8,776 nucleotides of DNA from QHWK01 sp035315685 (GCA_035315685.1 DATFXR010000436.1:1-8776), one strand, 5' to 3'; counted from the stretch's first letter, positions 1 through 6,756 are shown. Notes: a model not told the origin generated them from the letters alone. A program made the numbers and translations.

Positions 1-782
1 TCAATGAACGCAGCGGTACGCCAGAAGAGATCCGCCAGAAGGTACGGCAGCTGAAAACGGACGGCGCCGACGTCGTGAAGATCTTCGCGTCAGCGAGCAT
101 CCGCGACGGCGGCAAGCAGACGATGACCGACGAGCAGCTGAGTGCCGCGTGCGGAGAAGCCAACGCGATCGGCATCCGCACCATGGTGCACGCGCACAGC
201 CCCGAATCGATCAGGGCGTCGGTGAACGCCGGCTGCAGGCAGATCGAGCACGGCGTGTTCGCGACCGACGAAGTGCTGCAGCTGATGGCTGCCAAAGGCG
301 TCTACTTCGATCCGAACGTCGGCGTCGTGCTGCAGAACTACTTGAAGAACAAGCAGCACTATCTCGGCATCGGCAACTACAACGAGGAAGGCTTCGCCTA
401 CATGGAAAAGGGCCTCAAGCTGAACGCCGACATGATCAAGCGCGCGGTGGCGACGCCGAAGCTGATGCTGGTGATGGGCACCGACGCCGTGGCCGGCGCG
501 CACGGGCACAACGCCGACGAGATCGTCGAGCGGGTCCGCCAGGGCAATCAGAAGCCGATGGACGCGATCATCGGCGCGACCTCGCTGGCGGCGAAGTCGA
601 TGAACCTGGACAAAACGATCGGCACGCTGGCCACCGGCTACGAGGCCGACCTGGTTGCCGTGGACGGCGATCCGATCACGGACATCACCGCGGTCACGCG
701 CGTTGCGTTCGTGATGAAGGGCGGAACGATCTACAAGAACGTCAGCGCTGGAAGCGCTCGCGCCTCGCGATCAACTCCGTGA
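1..782 (+). CDS. Amidohydrolase family protein, 3' part (5' end outside window)
   Basis: The frame is open from the first complete codon (position 3), so the gene is cut by the left edge and the GTG at 75 is not its start. The visible protein is the second half of an amidohydrolase TIM barrel with its C-terminal beta-sandwich strands. Candidate metal ligands are in the right order: a Lys in GADVVKIF (codon 78-80), the barrel-lysine position that is carbamylated in the Xaa-Pro dipeptidase/imidazolonepropionase-like branch; His in MVHAHS (189 and 195); His in IEHG (249); and Asp in MGTDA (483). The ending (GATSLAAKS, then GxLATGYEADLVAVDGDP and VMKGGTIYKN) is typical of the family. Members are metal-dependent hydrolases of cyclic amides or peptides, and the substrate cannot be told here. 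The last dozen residues run past the normal end and overlap the convergent gene by 41 bp. Confidence 0.9.
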   Translation, partial: NERSGTPEEIRQKVRQLKTDGADVVKIFASASIRDGGKQTMTDEQLSAACGEANAIGIRTMVHAHSPESIRASVNAGCRQIEHGVFATDEVLQLMAAKGVYFDPNVGVVLQNYLKNKQHYLGIGNYNEEGFAYMEKGLKLNADMIKRAVATPKLMLVMGTDAVAGAHGHNADEIVERVRQGNQKPMDAIIGATSLAAKSMNLDKTIGTLATGYEADLVAVDGDPITDITAVTRVAFVMKGGTIYKNVSAGSARASRSTP

Positions 783-1032
783 TGCCGACCTCGAGCGCGT
801 GAACGAGCGCAATCTCCTGCTTCTCGGGCGCGATCTTCCCCAGATAGGAGACGATGTTCGAGCGCTCGATACGCAGCTCGTGAATGTGCACCGTCGCATC
901 GGACACTTCGACCGGCCGCCCCACGGGCGACGGGCCCGCGGCGGCCGGCGTCGACGGGTTCACCCTGAGGGCTGTCGATGGGTCGATTCTGAGCGGCGTC
1001 GAAGCGTCTGGCGACGTGGGTTCTTCGCTCAT
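742..1032 (-). CDS. Small conserved-looking protein of unknown function (96 aa), possibly a gene remnant
   Basis: I do not recognise a named family. From the ATG at 1032 (MSEEPTSPD) the protein has two parts. Residues 1-45 are a Pro/Ser/Thr-rich linker with an 8-residue period (STPLRIDP, STALRVNP, STPAAAGP), encoded by repeat DNA. Residues 46-96 look like a real folded segment (HIHELRIERSNIVSYLGKI, then QEIALVHALEVGITELIARR), strand followed by helices. The stop comes directly after this helix, and the end overlaps the amidohydrolase gene by 41 bp. The folded part resembles the start of longer hypothetical proteins, so this could be a 3'-truncated gene; that is an inference from memory. There is no clear Shine-Dalgarno. 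The frame stays open upstream to 1305 but only as antisense of the pseudouridine synthase, so I prefer 1032. Confidence 0.55.
   Translation of the reverse strand: MSEEPTSPDASTPLRIDPSTALRVNPSTPAAAGPSPVGRPVEVSDATVHIHELRIERSNIVSYLGKIAPEKQEIALVHALEVGITELIARRERFQR
963..1006. repeat. Two degenerate palindromic repeat units inside the 96-aa ORF
   Basis: Two 20-bp units lie 24 bp apart: CCCTGAGGGCTGTCGATGGG (963-982) and TTCTGAGCGGCGTCGAAGCG (987-1006). Both fit a CCCTGAGCnnnGTCGAAGGG type of sequence, a form seen as a scattered short repeat in many bacterial genomes. The 24-bp step is eight codons, so the frame is kept and the peptide becomes an 8-residue repeat. The family resemblance is from memory; the duplication itself is seen directly. 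Confidence 0.5.
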
Positions 1033-1123
1033 GCTGAACGGCATCCGCAATCGCGGTACCAGGCGCACAGGCGCAAGATCCGCCCACGCGCACATCGCGC
1101 TGTCGCAAAACGGCGCACGCGAA

Positions 1124-2065
1124 TCACGTTTCTCGCCTCCGCAGGCGCTCGACGAGCGCCGATAGATCGGCGGGCAGCGGCGCGTCGAACGCCATCGCGC
1201 GGCCGTCGGCGGGATGCCGAAACGCGAGGCGGCAGGCATGAAGCGCCTGGCGCGGAAACGCAATCGGCCGGAGCGTGTCCGGGCCGTATATGTAACGCTG
1301 CTCACCGACCAGCGTGTGGCCCCGCAGACGCGCCTGAATACGGATCTGATTGCGCCGGCCCGTCACCAACGCGACCTGGATGAGCGACGCGCCCGCGAGC
1401 GACTCGACCACAAGGTAGCGGCACACCGCCGGCTTGCCGTGCCGATCCCGCGGGCTCGTTTCCTTTTGAATCAGCGCCTTGGTATCCCATACGAGCGTGT
1501 CCCGCCAGGTACCGGCGGCGGGCGACGGATGGCCGTAGACGATCGCCTGATAGATGCGTTCCGGCTCGCGCCGCTTGAACTGCGCCTTGAGCGCCTCTTG
1601 ATCGCCCGACGTCTTCGCGAACAGCACCAGCCCGGACGTGTCTCGATCGATCCGGTGGACGACGAACGGCCGCCGGCGGTTGCGCGCGAGATACTCCTTC
1701 AGGTCCTCGAACACCGAGCGTGCGTCCGTGCGCCGCTCGCGAGGAAGCGGAACGGCGAGCAATCCCGCCGGCTTGTTCAGCACCACGATGTGATCGTCCT
1801 CGTAGACAATCGGCAGATCGCGCCGCTCGCCGAGCGTTGCGCGACGCTTCGCGCTGCCGGGACGATCGATCCACAACCGCACCACGTCGCCGGGGGCGAC
1901 GCGCAGGCCGGCGTCCGCCCTCGTCACCTCGCGGTCGTTGAGGAACACCTTCCGCCGATCGAGCGCGTCCACCGCCTTGGCGCGCGAGCCGGCGCGATCG
2001 GCTGCGGCAAGAAACTTGTCGAGCCGCTCGCCCGCCTCATCGACGGTCACGATCCATTCGGACAT
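1124..2065 (-). CDS. RluA-family 23S rRNA/tRNA pseudouridine synthase
   Basis: This 313-residue protein should convert uridine to pseudouridine in structured RNA. Residues 1-66 form an S4-type RNA-binding domain (RLDKFLAAA, then VFLNDREVTRADAGLRVAPGD). Catalytic-domain motifs follow: YEDDHIVVLNKPAGL (88-102), HRIDRDTSGLVLFAK (137-151) with catalytic Asp140, and a VTGRRNQIRIQ block (234-244). In that last block Asn and Gln stand where many RluA/RluD members have His (GRxHQIRxH), as in a recognised variant group. The target uridine cannot be assigned. I chose the ATG at 2065 because the S4 domain begins there. A GTG at 2098 would add 11 residues (starting MSGFSRTV) encoded wholly by an adjacent palindromic repeat. 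The gene follows the membrane-protein gene on the same strand after 105 bp. Confidence 0.92.
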   Translation of the reverse strand: MSEWIVTVDEAGERLDKFLAAADRAGSRAKAVDALDRRKVFLNDREVTRADAGLRVAPGDVVRLWIDRPGSAKRRATLGERRDLPIVYEDDHIVVLNKPAGLLAVPLPRERRTDARSVFEDLKEYLARNRRRPFVVHRIDRDTSGLVLFAKTSGDQEALKAQFKRREPERIYQAIVYGHPSPAAGTWRDTLVWDTKALIQKETSPRDRHGKPAVCRYLVVESLAGASLIQVALVTGRRNQIRIQARLRGHTLVGEQRYIYGPDTLRPIAFPRQALHACRLAFRHPADGRAMAFDAPLPADLSALVERLRRRET

Positions 2066-2074
2066 GCGTCGGAT

Positions 2075-2163
2075 CACGGTCCGGCTAAAACCGGACACTA
2101 CCGCTGTTACGACGCCCGCTACATCGACACGCTACGATAGTGTCCGGCTTCAGCCGGACCGTT
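2075..2163. repeat. REP-like inverted doublet (BIME-like) filling the intergenic gap
   Basis: Two 29-bp arms, 2075-2103 and 2135-2163, are inverted copies of each other with 25 of 29 positions matching, separated by 31 bp. Each arm is itself a hairpin: GTCCGG/CCGGAC around CTAAAA in the first, and GTCCGGC/GCCGGAC around TTCA in the second. The element occupies nearly all of the space between the membrane-protein stop (2171) and the pseudouridine synthase start (2065). Translated, its arms read SGFSRTV or VRLKPDT, peptides I have met as repeat-derived tails in Acidobacteria proteins (memory, not checked). It may act as an RNA hairpin that stabilises or attenuates the transcript. Confidence 0.8.
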
Positions 2164-2170
2164 GAAAGGT

Positions 2171-3811
2171 TCATCGGACGGTCACGGCGACCTCGGGCGA
2201 TGGAGGCCCGTCGCCGCAGCGGTTCCGGCCGCGCACGCGCACATAGTACGTGCCTGGTGGCACGCGGTGCGCGATCACCTGCGGGTGGAAGACGTCGCGC
2301 GCCTCGCGTCGCGGTTCGTCGCTCAGCCCGGGCCCGCTGCCCACGTCCATGATGTAGACCGCGACCGGTCCGGCCGCCGGTTGCCACTGCAGCACCACCG
2401 TGCCGCCGTGGTTCTCCACGATCGCCGGCACGCCCGGAGCTCCCGGCGGCGCCGCGCATGCGAGGATCGACAGATCGACTGGCGGCGTCGGCGCCGGGGT
2501 GAAGGTCAGGCCCGCGAGAAACTGCGGATGCTGCCAGTCCCACACGCGGTACGGTTCGACGCTGACGCTGACCGGGTAGACGTTCCAGTCGGCCGTGGCG
2601 CGGTTGAGCGCGCCCTGCGCGTGTACCGCAACGCTCACCGCCGACAGCACGCCGATCGCGGCAGCCGACAGCGACCACCGGACGCCCTGCGCCGATTCCA
2701 GCCACGTGAAGACCGGCAGCGTGAGGAACGTCAGGTACGGCAGCAGATCCGCGAAGAACCGCGGCCCGTACGAGTCGCCGCCCCACCAGTTTCCGTTGCT
2801 CGCCGCGATCGCGATCCAGTGCAGCACGAGCGTGACCGCGACGGCGGCGTCGAGCCAGGTGCCGCGGCGCGTACCTACGTTCATCACCAGGCCGACGATC
2901 GACAGGACGAAAATCGGTGAGAAGACGAAGAGACCGCGCGCCGGGCTGATCAGGTTGCCGGCGAGCGCGTCGGCAATGAAATAGTTCTTCGTGTAGAAGC
3001 CCGGCAAGTAATACGGCGGCAACCATACGCCGTAGACGCGGACATTCGACCACAGGAACAGCCCGGCAACGATTGCGGCGCCGAGCACAAAGTGGGGCAG
3101 CTTCCTTGGCGCCGACAGCAGCGTCCATCCGCCCATGACCGCCAGCGGAATCACGTTGGTCGGCCGCACGACATAGCCCGCCGCGAGCAGCACGCCGACC
3201 CAGAACAGCGGCCCGCCCCGTAGCTGAATCAGCAGCGCGAGCGCGAGGAGCAGCATCGACGGTCCGTGCTGCCACAGCGAGCGGCTCGCCGTCGACCAGG
3301 CCGACGTGCCGAACGCGAACAGCAGTGCGACGGCGACTGCCGTCGCGATCGACATCTGCCGCCCGGCGACGAAGAACATCACGACGACCGTCGCCGCGAC
3401 CAGGGCCGAGGCAATCAGGTGCTCGGTCCAGGAGTGCAGCGCGATGACCGGCTCATCGTCGAGCGGCGGGCACCCGCGTTCACGCTGCACGCGTTCGAGC
3501 CATTTCCACACCGAGGGCGTGCGGCTGCGAATCGCTGCCGCGAGCGGACGGAGGATGACGACCCCCGGCGCGGCCATGATCGACGCGCCCAGCGGATAGA
3601 TGGTGAAGAAGTGGCCGCCCAGCCGCTGTGTGAACACGAACCCGCGCGAGCGGAGAATCGGGAGGTGCTCGTCGAGATCGGGATTGTGGTGATCGACGAG
3701 GCTGACCGCGGTCGGGATGCTCCACATCGAATCGCTGCATCCCATGTTGCCGGGCAGGTAGGCCATCCAGACGATCACGAACAGCGCCGCCGCGGCGATC
3801 CACCTGGTCAC
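2171..3811 (-). CDS. Multi-spanning GT-C-like membrane protein with C-terminal fibronectin III-like domain
   Basis: The protein is 546 residues from the GTG at 3811. An N-terminal membrane segment (WIAAAALFVIVWMAYLPG) is followed by a loop with acidic residues (GCSDSMWS, then DHHNPDLDEH), then about eight to ten more hydrophobic helices. A GNWWGGDSYGPRFFADLLPY stretch resembles those of the large GT39/PMT-like (GT-C fold) glycosyltransferase-type proteins, which use lipid-linked sugars on the outer face of the membrane. No activity can be assigned from sequence alone. Residues ~455-545 form a fibronectin III-like module (GGTVVLQWQP, then VPPGTYYVRVRGRN and SPEVAVTV), very similar in style to the three modules of the lipoprotein at 5136-6650. 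An in-frame TTG at 3838 would add nine residues, but it lies inside the divergent promoter, so the GTG at 3811 is preferred. Confidence 0.75.
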   Translation of the reverse strand: MTRWIAAAALFVIVWMAYLPGNMGCSDSMWSIPTAVSLVDHHNPDLDEHLPILRSRGFVFTQRLGGHFFTIYPLGASIMAAPGVVILRPLAAAIRSRTPSVWKWLERVQRERGCPPLDDEPVIALHSWTEHLIASALVAATVVVMFFVAGRQMSIATAVAVALLFAFGTSAWSTASRSLWQHGPSMLLLALALLIQLRGGPLFWVGVLLAAGYVVRPTNVIPLAVMGGWTLLSAPRKLPHFVLGAAIVAGLFLWSNVRVYGVWLPPYYLPGFYTKNYFIADALAGNLISPARGLFVFSPIFVLSIVGLVMNVGTRRGTWLDAAVAVTLVLHWIAIAASNGNWWGGDSYGPRFFADLLPYLTFLTLPVFTWLESAQGVRWSLSAAAIGVLSAVSVAVHAQGALNRATADWNVYPVSVSVEPYRVWDWQHPQFLAGLTFTPAPTPPVDLSILACAAPPGAPGVPAIVENHGGTVVLQWQPAAGPVAVYIMDVGSGPGLSDEPRREARDVFHPQVIAHRVPPGTYYVRVRGRNRCGDGPPSPEVAVTVR

Positions 3812-3818
3812 GCGCCGG

Positions 3819-3824
3819 ATTGTA
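3819..3824 (-). promoter_or_regulatory. -10 box for the membrane-protein gene, probably leaderless
   Basis: Read on the minus strand, TACAAT (one base from TATAAT) is followed by 7 nt and then the GTG at 3811, which would place the transcript start at or beside the start codon. No convincing -35 is seen. It is half of the perfect inverted repeat ATTGTAC-(7 nt)-GTACAAT at 3819-3839, so it could also be an operator half-site. Confidence 0.5.
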
Positions 3825-3833
3825 CGTCGCGAG

Positions 3834-3839
3834 TACAAT
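3834..3839 (+). promoter_or_regulatory. -10 box for the dinB-family gene, probably leaderless
   Basis: TACAAT is followed by 7 nt and then the ATG at 3847, the mirror image of the box for the divergent gene. The symmetry axis is base 3829, halfway between the first bases of the two start codons (3811 and 3847). There is no Shine-Dalgarno and no good -35, which fits leaderless transcription. Confidence 0.5.
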
Positions 3840-3846
3840 TGCCGGC

Positions 3847-4368
3847 ATGGCTACGATGCTGCCTGAACAGGCGTTGTTCCTCCGTGAGTGGATGCTCGGC
3901 GCGTTGAAGCTCGAACATCCGATCACGCGCCGCGTCATCGACGCGATCCCGGTCGACAAGGGCCTGTACCGGCCCGACACGATCGTCAAGAACGCCGCCG
4001 ATCTGGCGTGGCACATCGTCGGCGCCGAGCATCGTTTCATGGACGCGGTCGTGAACGGCGTCTTCGACCTGACTCCTCGCCCGCGTCCGGACGATCTTTC
4101 GACATCGGTCGAGATCTCGCACTGGTACGCCGAGAGGTTCTCGAAGGACTTCGAGCGGGTCGCGGCACTTCCGGTCGAAGCGCTGCTGAAAGTGATCGAT
4201 TTCCGCGGCATCTTTCAGCTGCCGGCGGTAGCCTATCTCCATACCGCGCACATTCACTCGATTCACCATCGCGGCCAGCTGTCGATGTATCTGCGGCCGA
4301 TGGGCGCGAAGGTGCCGGCGATCTACGGCGAGAGTTACGACAGCGCGTTCGCAAAGAGCGGCGCGTGA
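3847..4368 (+). CDS. DinB-family (YfiT/DinB four-helix) putative metal-dependent protein
   Basis: The 173-residue protein has the length and helix pattern of the DinB superfamily. The three-His metal site is present: His56 in ADLAWHIVGAEHRF, and His137 and His141 in HIHSIHHRGQLSMYLRPMG, the usual HxxxHRGQ block. Known relatives include thiol-dependent S-transferases (bacillithiol, mycothiol) and damage-induced proteins of unknown role, so the reaction is open. The ATG at 3847 is chosen because residues before it would be translated from promoter sequence; an ATG at 3856 is possible. The stop overlaps the start of the copper lipoprotein by one base, so the two are likely co-expressed. The name DinB here is the nuclease-unrelated family, not DNA polymerase IV. 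Confidence 0.88.
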   Translation: MATMLPEQALFLREWMLGALKLEHPITRRVIDAIPVDKGLYRPDTIVKNAADLAWHIVGAEHRFMDAVVNGVFDLTPRPRPDDLSTSVEISHWYAERFSKDFERVAALPVEALLKVIDFRGIFQLPAVAYLHTAHIHSIHHRGQLSMYLRPMGAKVPAIYGESYDSAFAKSGA

Positions 4369-5024
4369 TGAGACACGCGCTGCTGCTGGCCGCGATTGCG
4401 CTGGCGGCAGGTTGTTCCAAGAATCCCGAACCGACGCCGTCCGCGGCCGGCGCAGGCACGCCGGCTCCGGCAGCAGCGCCCGAGACCGCGGACATCGGCG
4501 CACGAATTGTCGGCCGGGTCCAGGTCAGCGGCCTCGCCGTCGTCGCGCTCGAACCGAACGGCGCGCGCGCGTTTCCTCAACAGACCGAGACGCCGGTGAT
4601 GGACCAGGTCGGCCAGACGTTCGGGCCCGAGCTGCTGCTGGTGCGCACCGGCGAGCCGGTCGAGTTCCGCAACAGCGACGACACGCTGCACAACGTCAAC
4701 GTGAGGGACGAGCAGACCCGCGAGCAGGCATTCAACGTCGCGATTCCAACCGGCGGCGTTTACGCGTTCACGTTCAAGAAAGACGGCTTCTATCGCGTCG
4801 GCTGCGATATTCATCCGGCGATGGCCGCGTCGATCTTCGCCGCATCGACGCCGTTTACCGCGATCGCCGAGCCCGACGGACGCTTCGAGTTCACCGGTGT
4901 ACCGCCCGGCCCCTGGACGGTGACCGTGTTCACCGGAGGAAAGCGACTACAGAAGGAGCTCGATGTGAAGGGCGGCGTGACCGAGGTGACCTTCGGCGCC
5001 GAGACGAGCGACGCCAGCAAGTAA
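4368..5024 (+). CDS. Lipoprotein with plastocyanin-like (type-1 copper) domain
   Basis: The 218-residue protein starts at the ATG of a TGATG overlap with the dinB-family stop. A lipoprotein signal peptide (ALLLAAIALAAG, Cys16) is followed by a Pro/Ala linker to about residue 40. Residues ~45-160 form a cupredoxin domain with a full type-1 copper ligand set: His108 in DDTLHNV, then Cys146, His149 and Met152 in VGCDIHPAM. The CxxHPxM form is typical of small plastocyanin-like proteins rather than of oxidases. Residues ~162-210 look like a carboxypeptidase-regulatory-like beta-sandwich (AEPDGRFEFTGVPPGPWTVTV). It should be anchored in the membrane and face the periplasm, where it may carry electrons or hold copper; no redox partner is encoded nearby. 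Confidence 0.88.
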   Translation: MRHALLLAAIALAAGCSKNPEPTPSAAGAGTPAPAAAPETADIGARIVGRVQVSGLAVVALEPNGARAFPQQTETPVMDQVGQTFGPELLLVRTGEPVEFRNSDDTLHNVNVRDEQTREQAFNVAIPTGGVYAFTFKKDGFYRVGCDIHPAMAASIFAASTPFTAIAEPDGRFEFTGVPPGPWTVTVFTGGKRLQKELDVKGGVTEVTFGAETSDASK

Positions 5025-5116
5025 GAGCGCGTGTCAAAATCCGCAGGTGCGGCCTTTCAGGCCGCACTCTGGCCGCCCTGAAAGGGCGGCCAGAGATCGA
5101 TTCTGAAACGCGCTCT
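5024..5116. terminator. 93-bp structured inverted repeat, probable bidirectional terminator or repeat element
   Basis: Outer arms at 5024-5041 and 5099-5116 are inverted copies (16 of 18 matching). Inside them are two adjacent strong hairpins: a 9-bp stem with a 3-nt loop (5047-5067, GTGCGGCCT/AGGCCGCAC) and a 13-bp stem with a 3-nt loop (5067-5095, CTCTGGCCGCCCT/AGGGCGGCCAGAG). The whole can fold as a three-way junction. It lies between convergent genes and begins on the last base of the copper-lipoprotein stop codon. No strong T run follows on the plus strand; an ATTTT follows the hairpins on the minus strand. The outer arms suggest a mobile or amplified repeat recruited as a terminator. 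Confidence 0.65.
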
Positions 5117-5135
5117 ACCTGACGCTTCTACCCGA

Positions 5136-6650
5136 TCAGCACTTGAACAACCGTAGCTGCAGCGCCGGCTGTGACCCGGTCCCGGAGACAACCGTTGCCT
5201 TGTTGCCAAGGTTGTCGGTCACCGTCAGCGTGATCGACAAGGCCTGCGCAGCGCCGGCGTCTGTGCTTCCCGGCCCACCGCAGGTCTCGCCAAACGAGAA
5301 TGACGAGCTCGGTCCCGACTGCGTGACGGTCTTGAGCGTGCCGTAAAAGTACTGAGCGGTCCAGTCGTACTGCACGATCGCGTTCGCGCCTGTCGTGAAC
5401 GACGTCGACTGTGCCTGGCAGAGCGACGGGCTGCTCGTGAGGCTGCTCACGATATTGCAGATCGTGGTCGGGCTCGTCTGCGATCCCGGATCGAAGAACT
5501 GGAATCCGACCACGAGCGGCGCCGGCGTGCTGCCGCCGACCGTCGCGGCGACCTCGTTGGAGGCGGCGCTCTGCCCGAGGTTGTTGACGGCTCTGATCCG
5601 GATGAAGTAGGTGCCGTTGCCGACGTTGCTTGCAGTGAGAGTCGTACCGTTCACCGCCGTCACGGCGATGTTCGTCGCGCCCGAGGACGAGCCGGCTTCG
5701 AGCACATAGGACGAAGCCGGGCAGCCGCCGAGCGGCGGGTCCCATGCCAGAGTCAACGTGCTCCCGCTGACGGTCGCGCGCAGGTTCTGCGGTGGATTCG
5801 GGACGATGCCGCAGGTGCCGACCGTGATGGCGATCTCGTTGGACGGCGTGCTGACCGCGCCGCTGGCGCTGCTCAGTACGCGGATGAAGTACGTGCCGGA
5901 CCCGACGCCCGACGCGGTGAAGGTGGTCGCCGTCGAACCGGTCGAGAAGTTCGCCAGGTTCGAGAGTCCCGTCGACGATCCGGCCTGAATCACATAACTC
6001 GTCGGCGCGCAGCCGGCTGGCGCCGCCCAGGTGAGCACCACGGTGCTGCCGATCACGCTGCCGGTGAGACCGGTCGGCGGTGACAGGCTGGCGCACGGAA
6101 CCGGGCCACCAACGACGAGCTGAAAGTCGCTGGAGGGTGCGCTGATGCCGGCGCTGTTCACGGCACGGACCCGGACGAAGTAGGTTCCCGCCGGAACGTT
6201 GAAGACGGCCAACGACGTCGCGTTGCTGCCGGTGTCGAAGCTCGCGATGTCAGCGCTGCCCGTGGACGAGCCGGCCTCGATCACGTACGAGGCGGGCGCG
6301 TCGCCGCTCGTCGGCGCCGACCAGGTCAACGTGACGACGGAGCCGCTGACGGTGGCCGTCAGCGGGCCCGGCACGCCGGGCGCCGTGAGCGGGGCGGCCC
6401 TGCCGGACGCCGGCTGGAGAATCGTGACGCGCGCCCCGCATCCGGAGACGCCGAAGGCCGCGTGCGTCACGCCGCCGTTGGCGAAGCAGGACCATGACAC
6501 CATTCCGGCGCTGCTGGTCGGACTCGCCGTTCCAGACTCCGGTGCGACGCGGAGCGCCGTCGTCGGCGCGTTGGGCATCCTGCCCGAGTTGCCGCAGGCG
6601 GACAGAAAGAGCGACGTGGCGATGGCGAAAGCAACCGGATGTGAGCGCAT
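5136..6650 (-). CDS. Secreted lipoprotein with three fibronectin type III domains and a Cys-containing C-terminal domain
   Basis: The 504-residue protein starts at the ATG at 6650 with AGAGG just upstream. A lipoprotein signal (SHPVAFAIATSLFLSA, Cys19, LSAC lipobox) leads into residues 30-88, which hold Cys55 and Cys71 and have no family I recognise. Three fibronectin III modules follow at about 91-180, 190-277 and 284-371. Each has a VTLTW-type strand, a SYVIEAGSSTG-type turn, and a GTYFVRVRAVN-type strand before the end strand (EVAATV). Residues ~378-504 look like a PKD-like beta domain (FQFFDPGSQ, then VQYDWTAQYFYG and ALSITLTVTDNLGNKATVV) with Cys398, 411, 457 and 504 able to form disulfides. 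Such proteins act as adhesive or structural surface proteins; the ligand is unknown. It is convergent with the copper-lipoprotein gene. Confidence 0.85.
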   Translation of the reverse strand: MRSHPVAFAIATSLFLSACGNSGRMPNAPTTALRVAPESGTASPTSSAGMVSWSCFANGGVTHAAFGVSGCGARVTILQPASGRAAPLTAPGVPGPLTATVSGSVVTLTWSAPTSGDAPASYVIEAGSSTGSADIASFDTGSNATSLAVFNVPAGTYFVRVRAVNSAGISAPSSDFQLVVGGPVPCASLSPPTGLTGSVIGSTVVLTWAAPAGCAPTSYVIQAGSSTGLSNLANFSTGSTATTFTASGVGSGTYFIRVLSSASGAVSTPSNEIAITVGTCGIVPNPPQNLRATVSGSTLTLAWDPPLGGCPASSYVLEAGSSSGATNIAVTAVNGTTLTASNVGNGTYFIRIRAVNNLGQSAASNEVAATVGGSTPAPLVVGFQFFDPGSQTSPTTICNIVSSLTSSPSLCQAQSTSFTTGANAIVQYDWTAQYFYGTLKTVTQSGPSSSFSFGETCGGPGSTDAGAAQALSITLTVTDNLGNKATVVSGTGSQPALQLRLFKC

Positions 6651-6680
6651 GACACCTCTTCAGGGCGTTGGCAACGGCGC

Positions 6681-6709
6681 ATCCTATGGAATGAGATGCG
6701 ATTCGTCAA
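6681..6709 (-). promoter_or_regulatory. Sigma-70-type promoter for the fibronectin lipoprotein
   Basis: On the minus strand a TTGACG -35 (6704-6709) and a TAGGAT -10 (6681-6686) are separated by exactly 17 bp. This puts the transcript start near 6674, about 24 nt upstream of the ATG at 6650, leaving room for the AGAGG ribosome site in 6651-6660. Confidence 0.65.
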
Positions 6710-6756
6710 TGCGAAACGCGCCACTTACAGCATCATCATGAAAACGCCAGCCGGTC

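Noticed and set aside
1033..1123. Promoter or small RNA between the synthase and the 96-aa ORF
   Set aside because: No convincing -35/-10 pair, ribosome site or stable hairpin found.
1214..2140. Long plus-strand open frame opposite the pseudouridine synthase
   Set aside because: Arg/Ala-rich translation with no domain logic, antisense to a clear enzyme; a GC-rich shadow.
2085..3275. 396-codon minus-strand frame overlapping the membrane protein
   Set aside because: Arg/Gly/Ala-rich shadow in another frame of the same strand; its tail is translated REP-like repeat.
3820..3846. TTG-initiated N-terminal extensions of both divergent genes
   Set aside because: Both would start inside the shared palindrome; the ATG at 3847 and GTG at 3811 fit the protein families and the promoter symmetry better.
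3808..4503. Minus-strand frames across the dinB-family gene
   Set aside because: Antisense of a gene with intact His motifs and no recognisable protein features.
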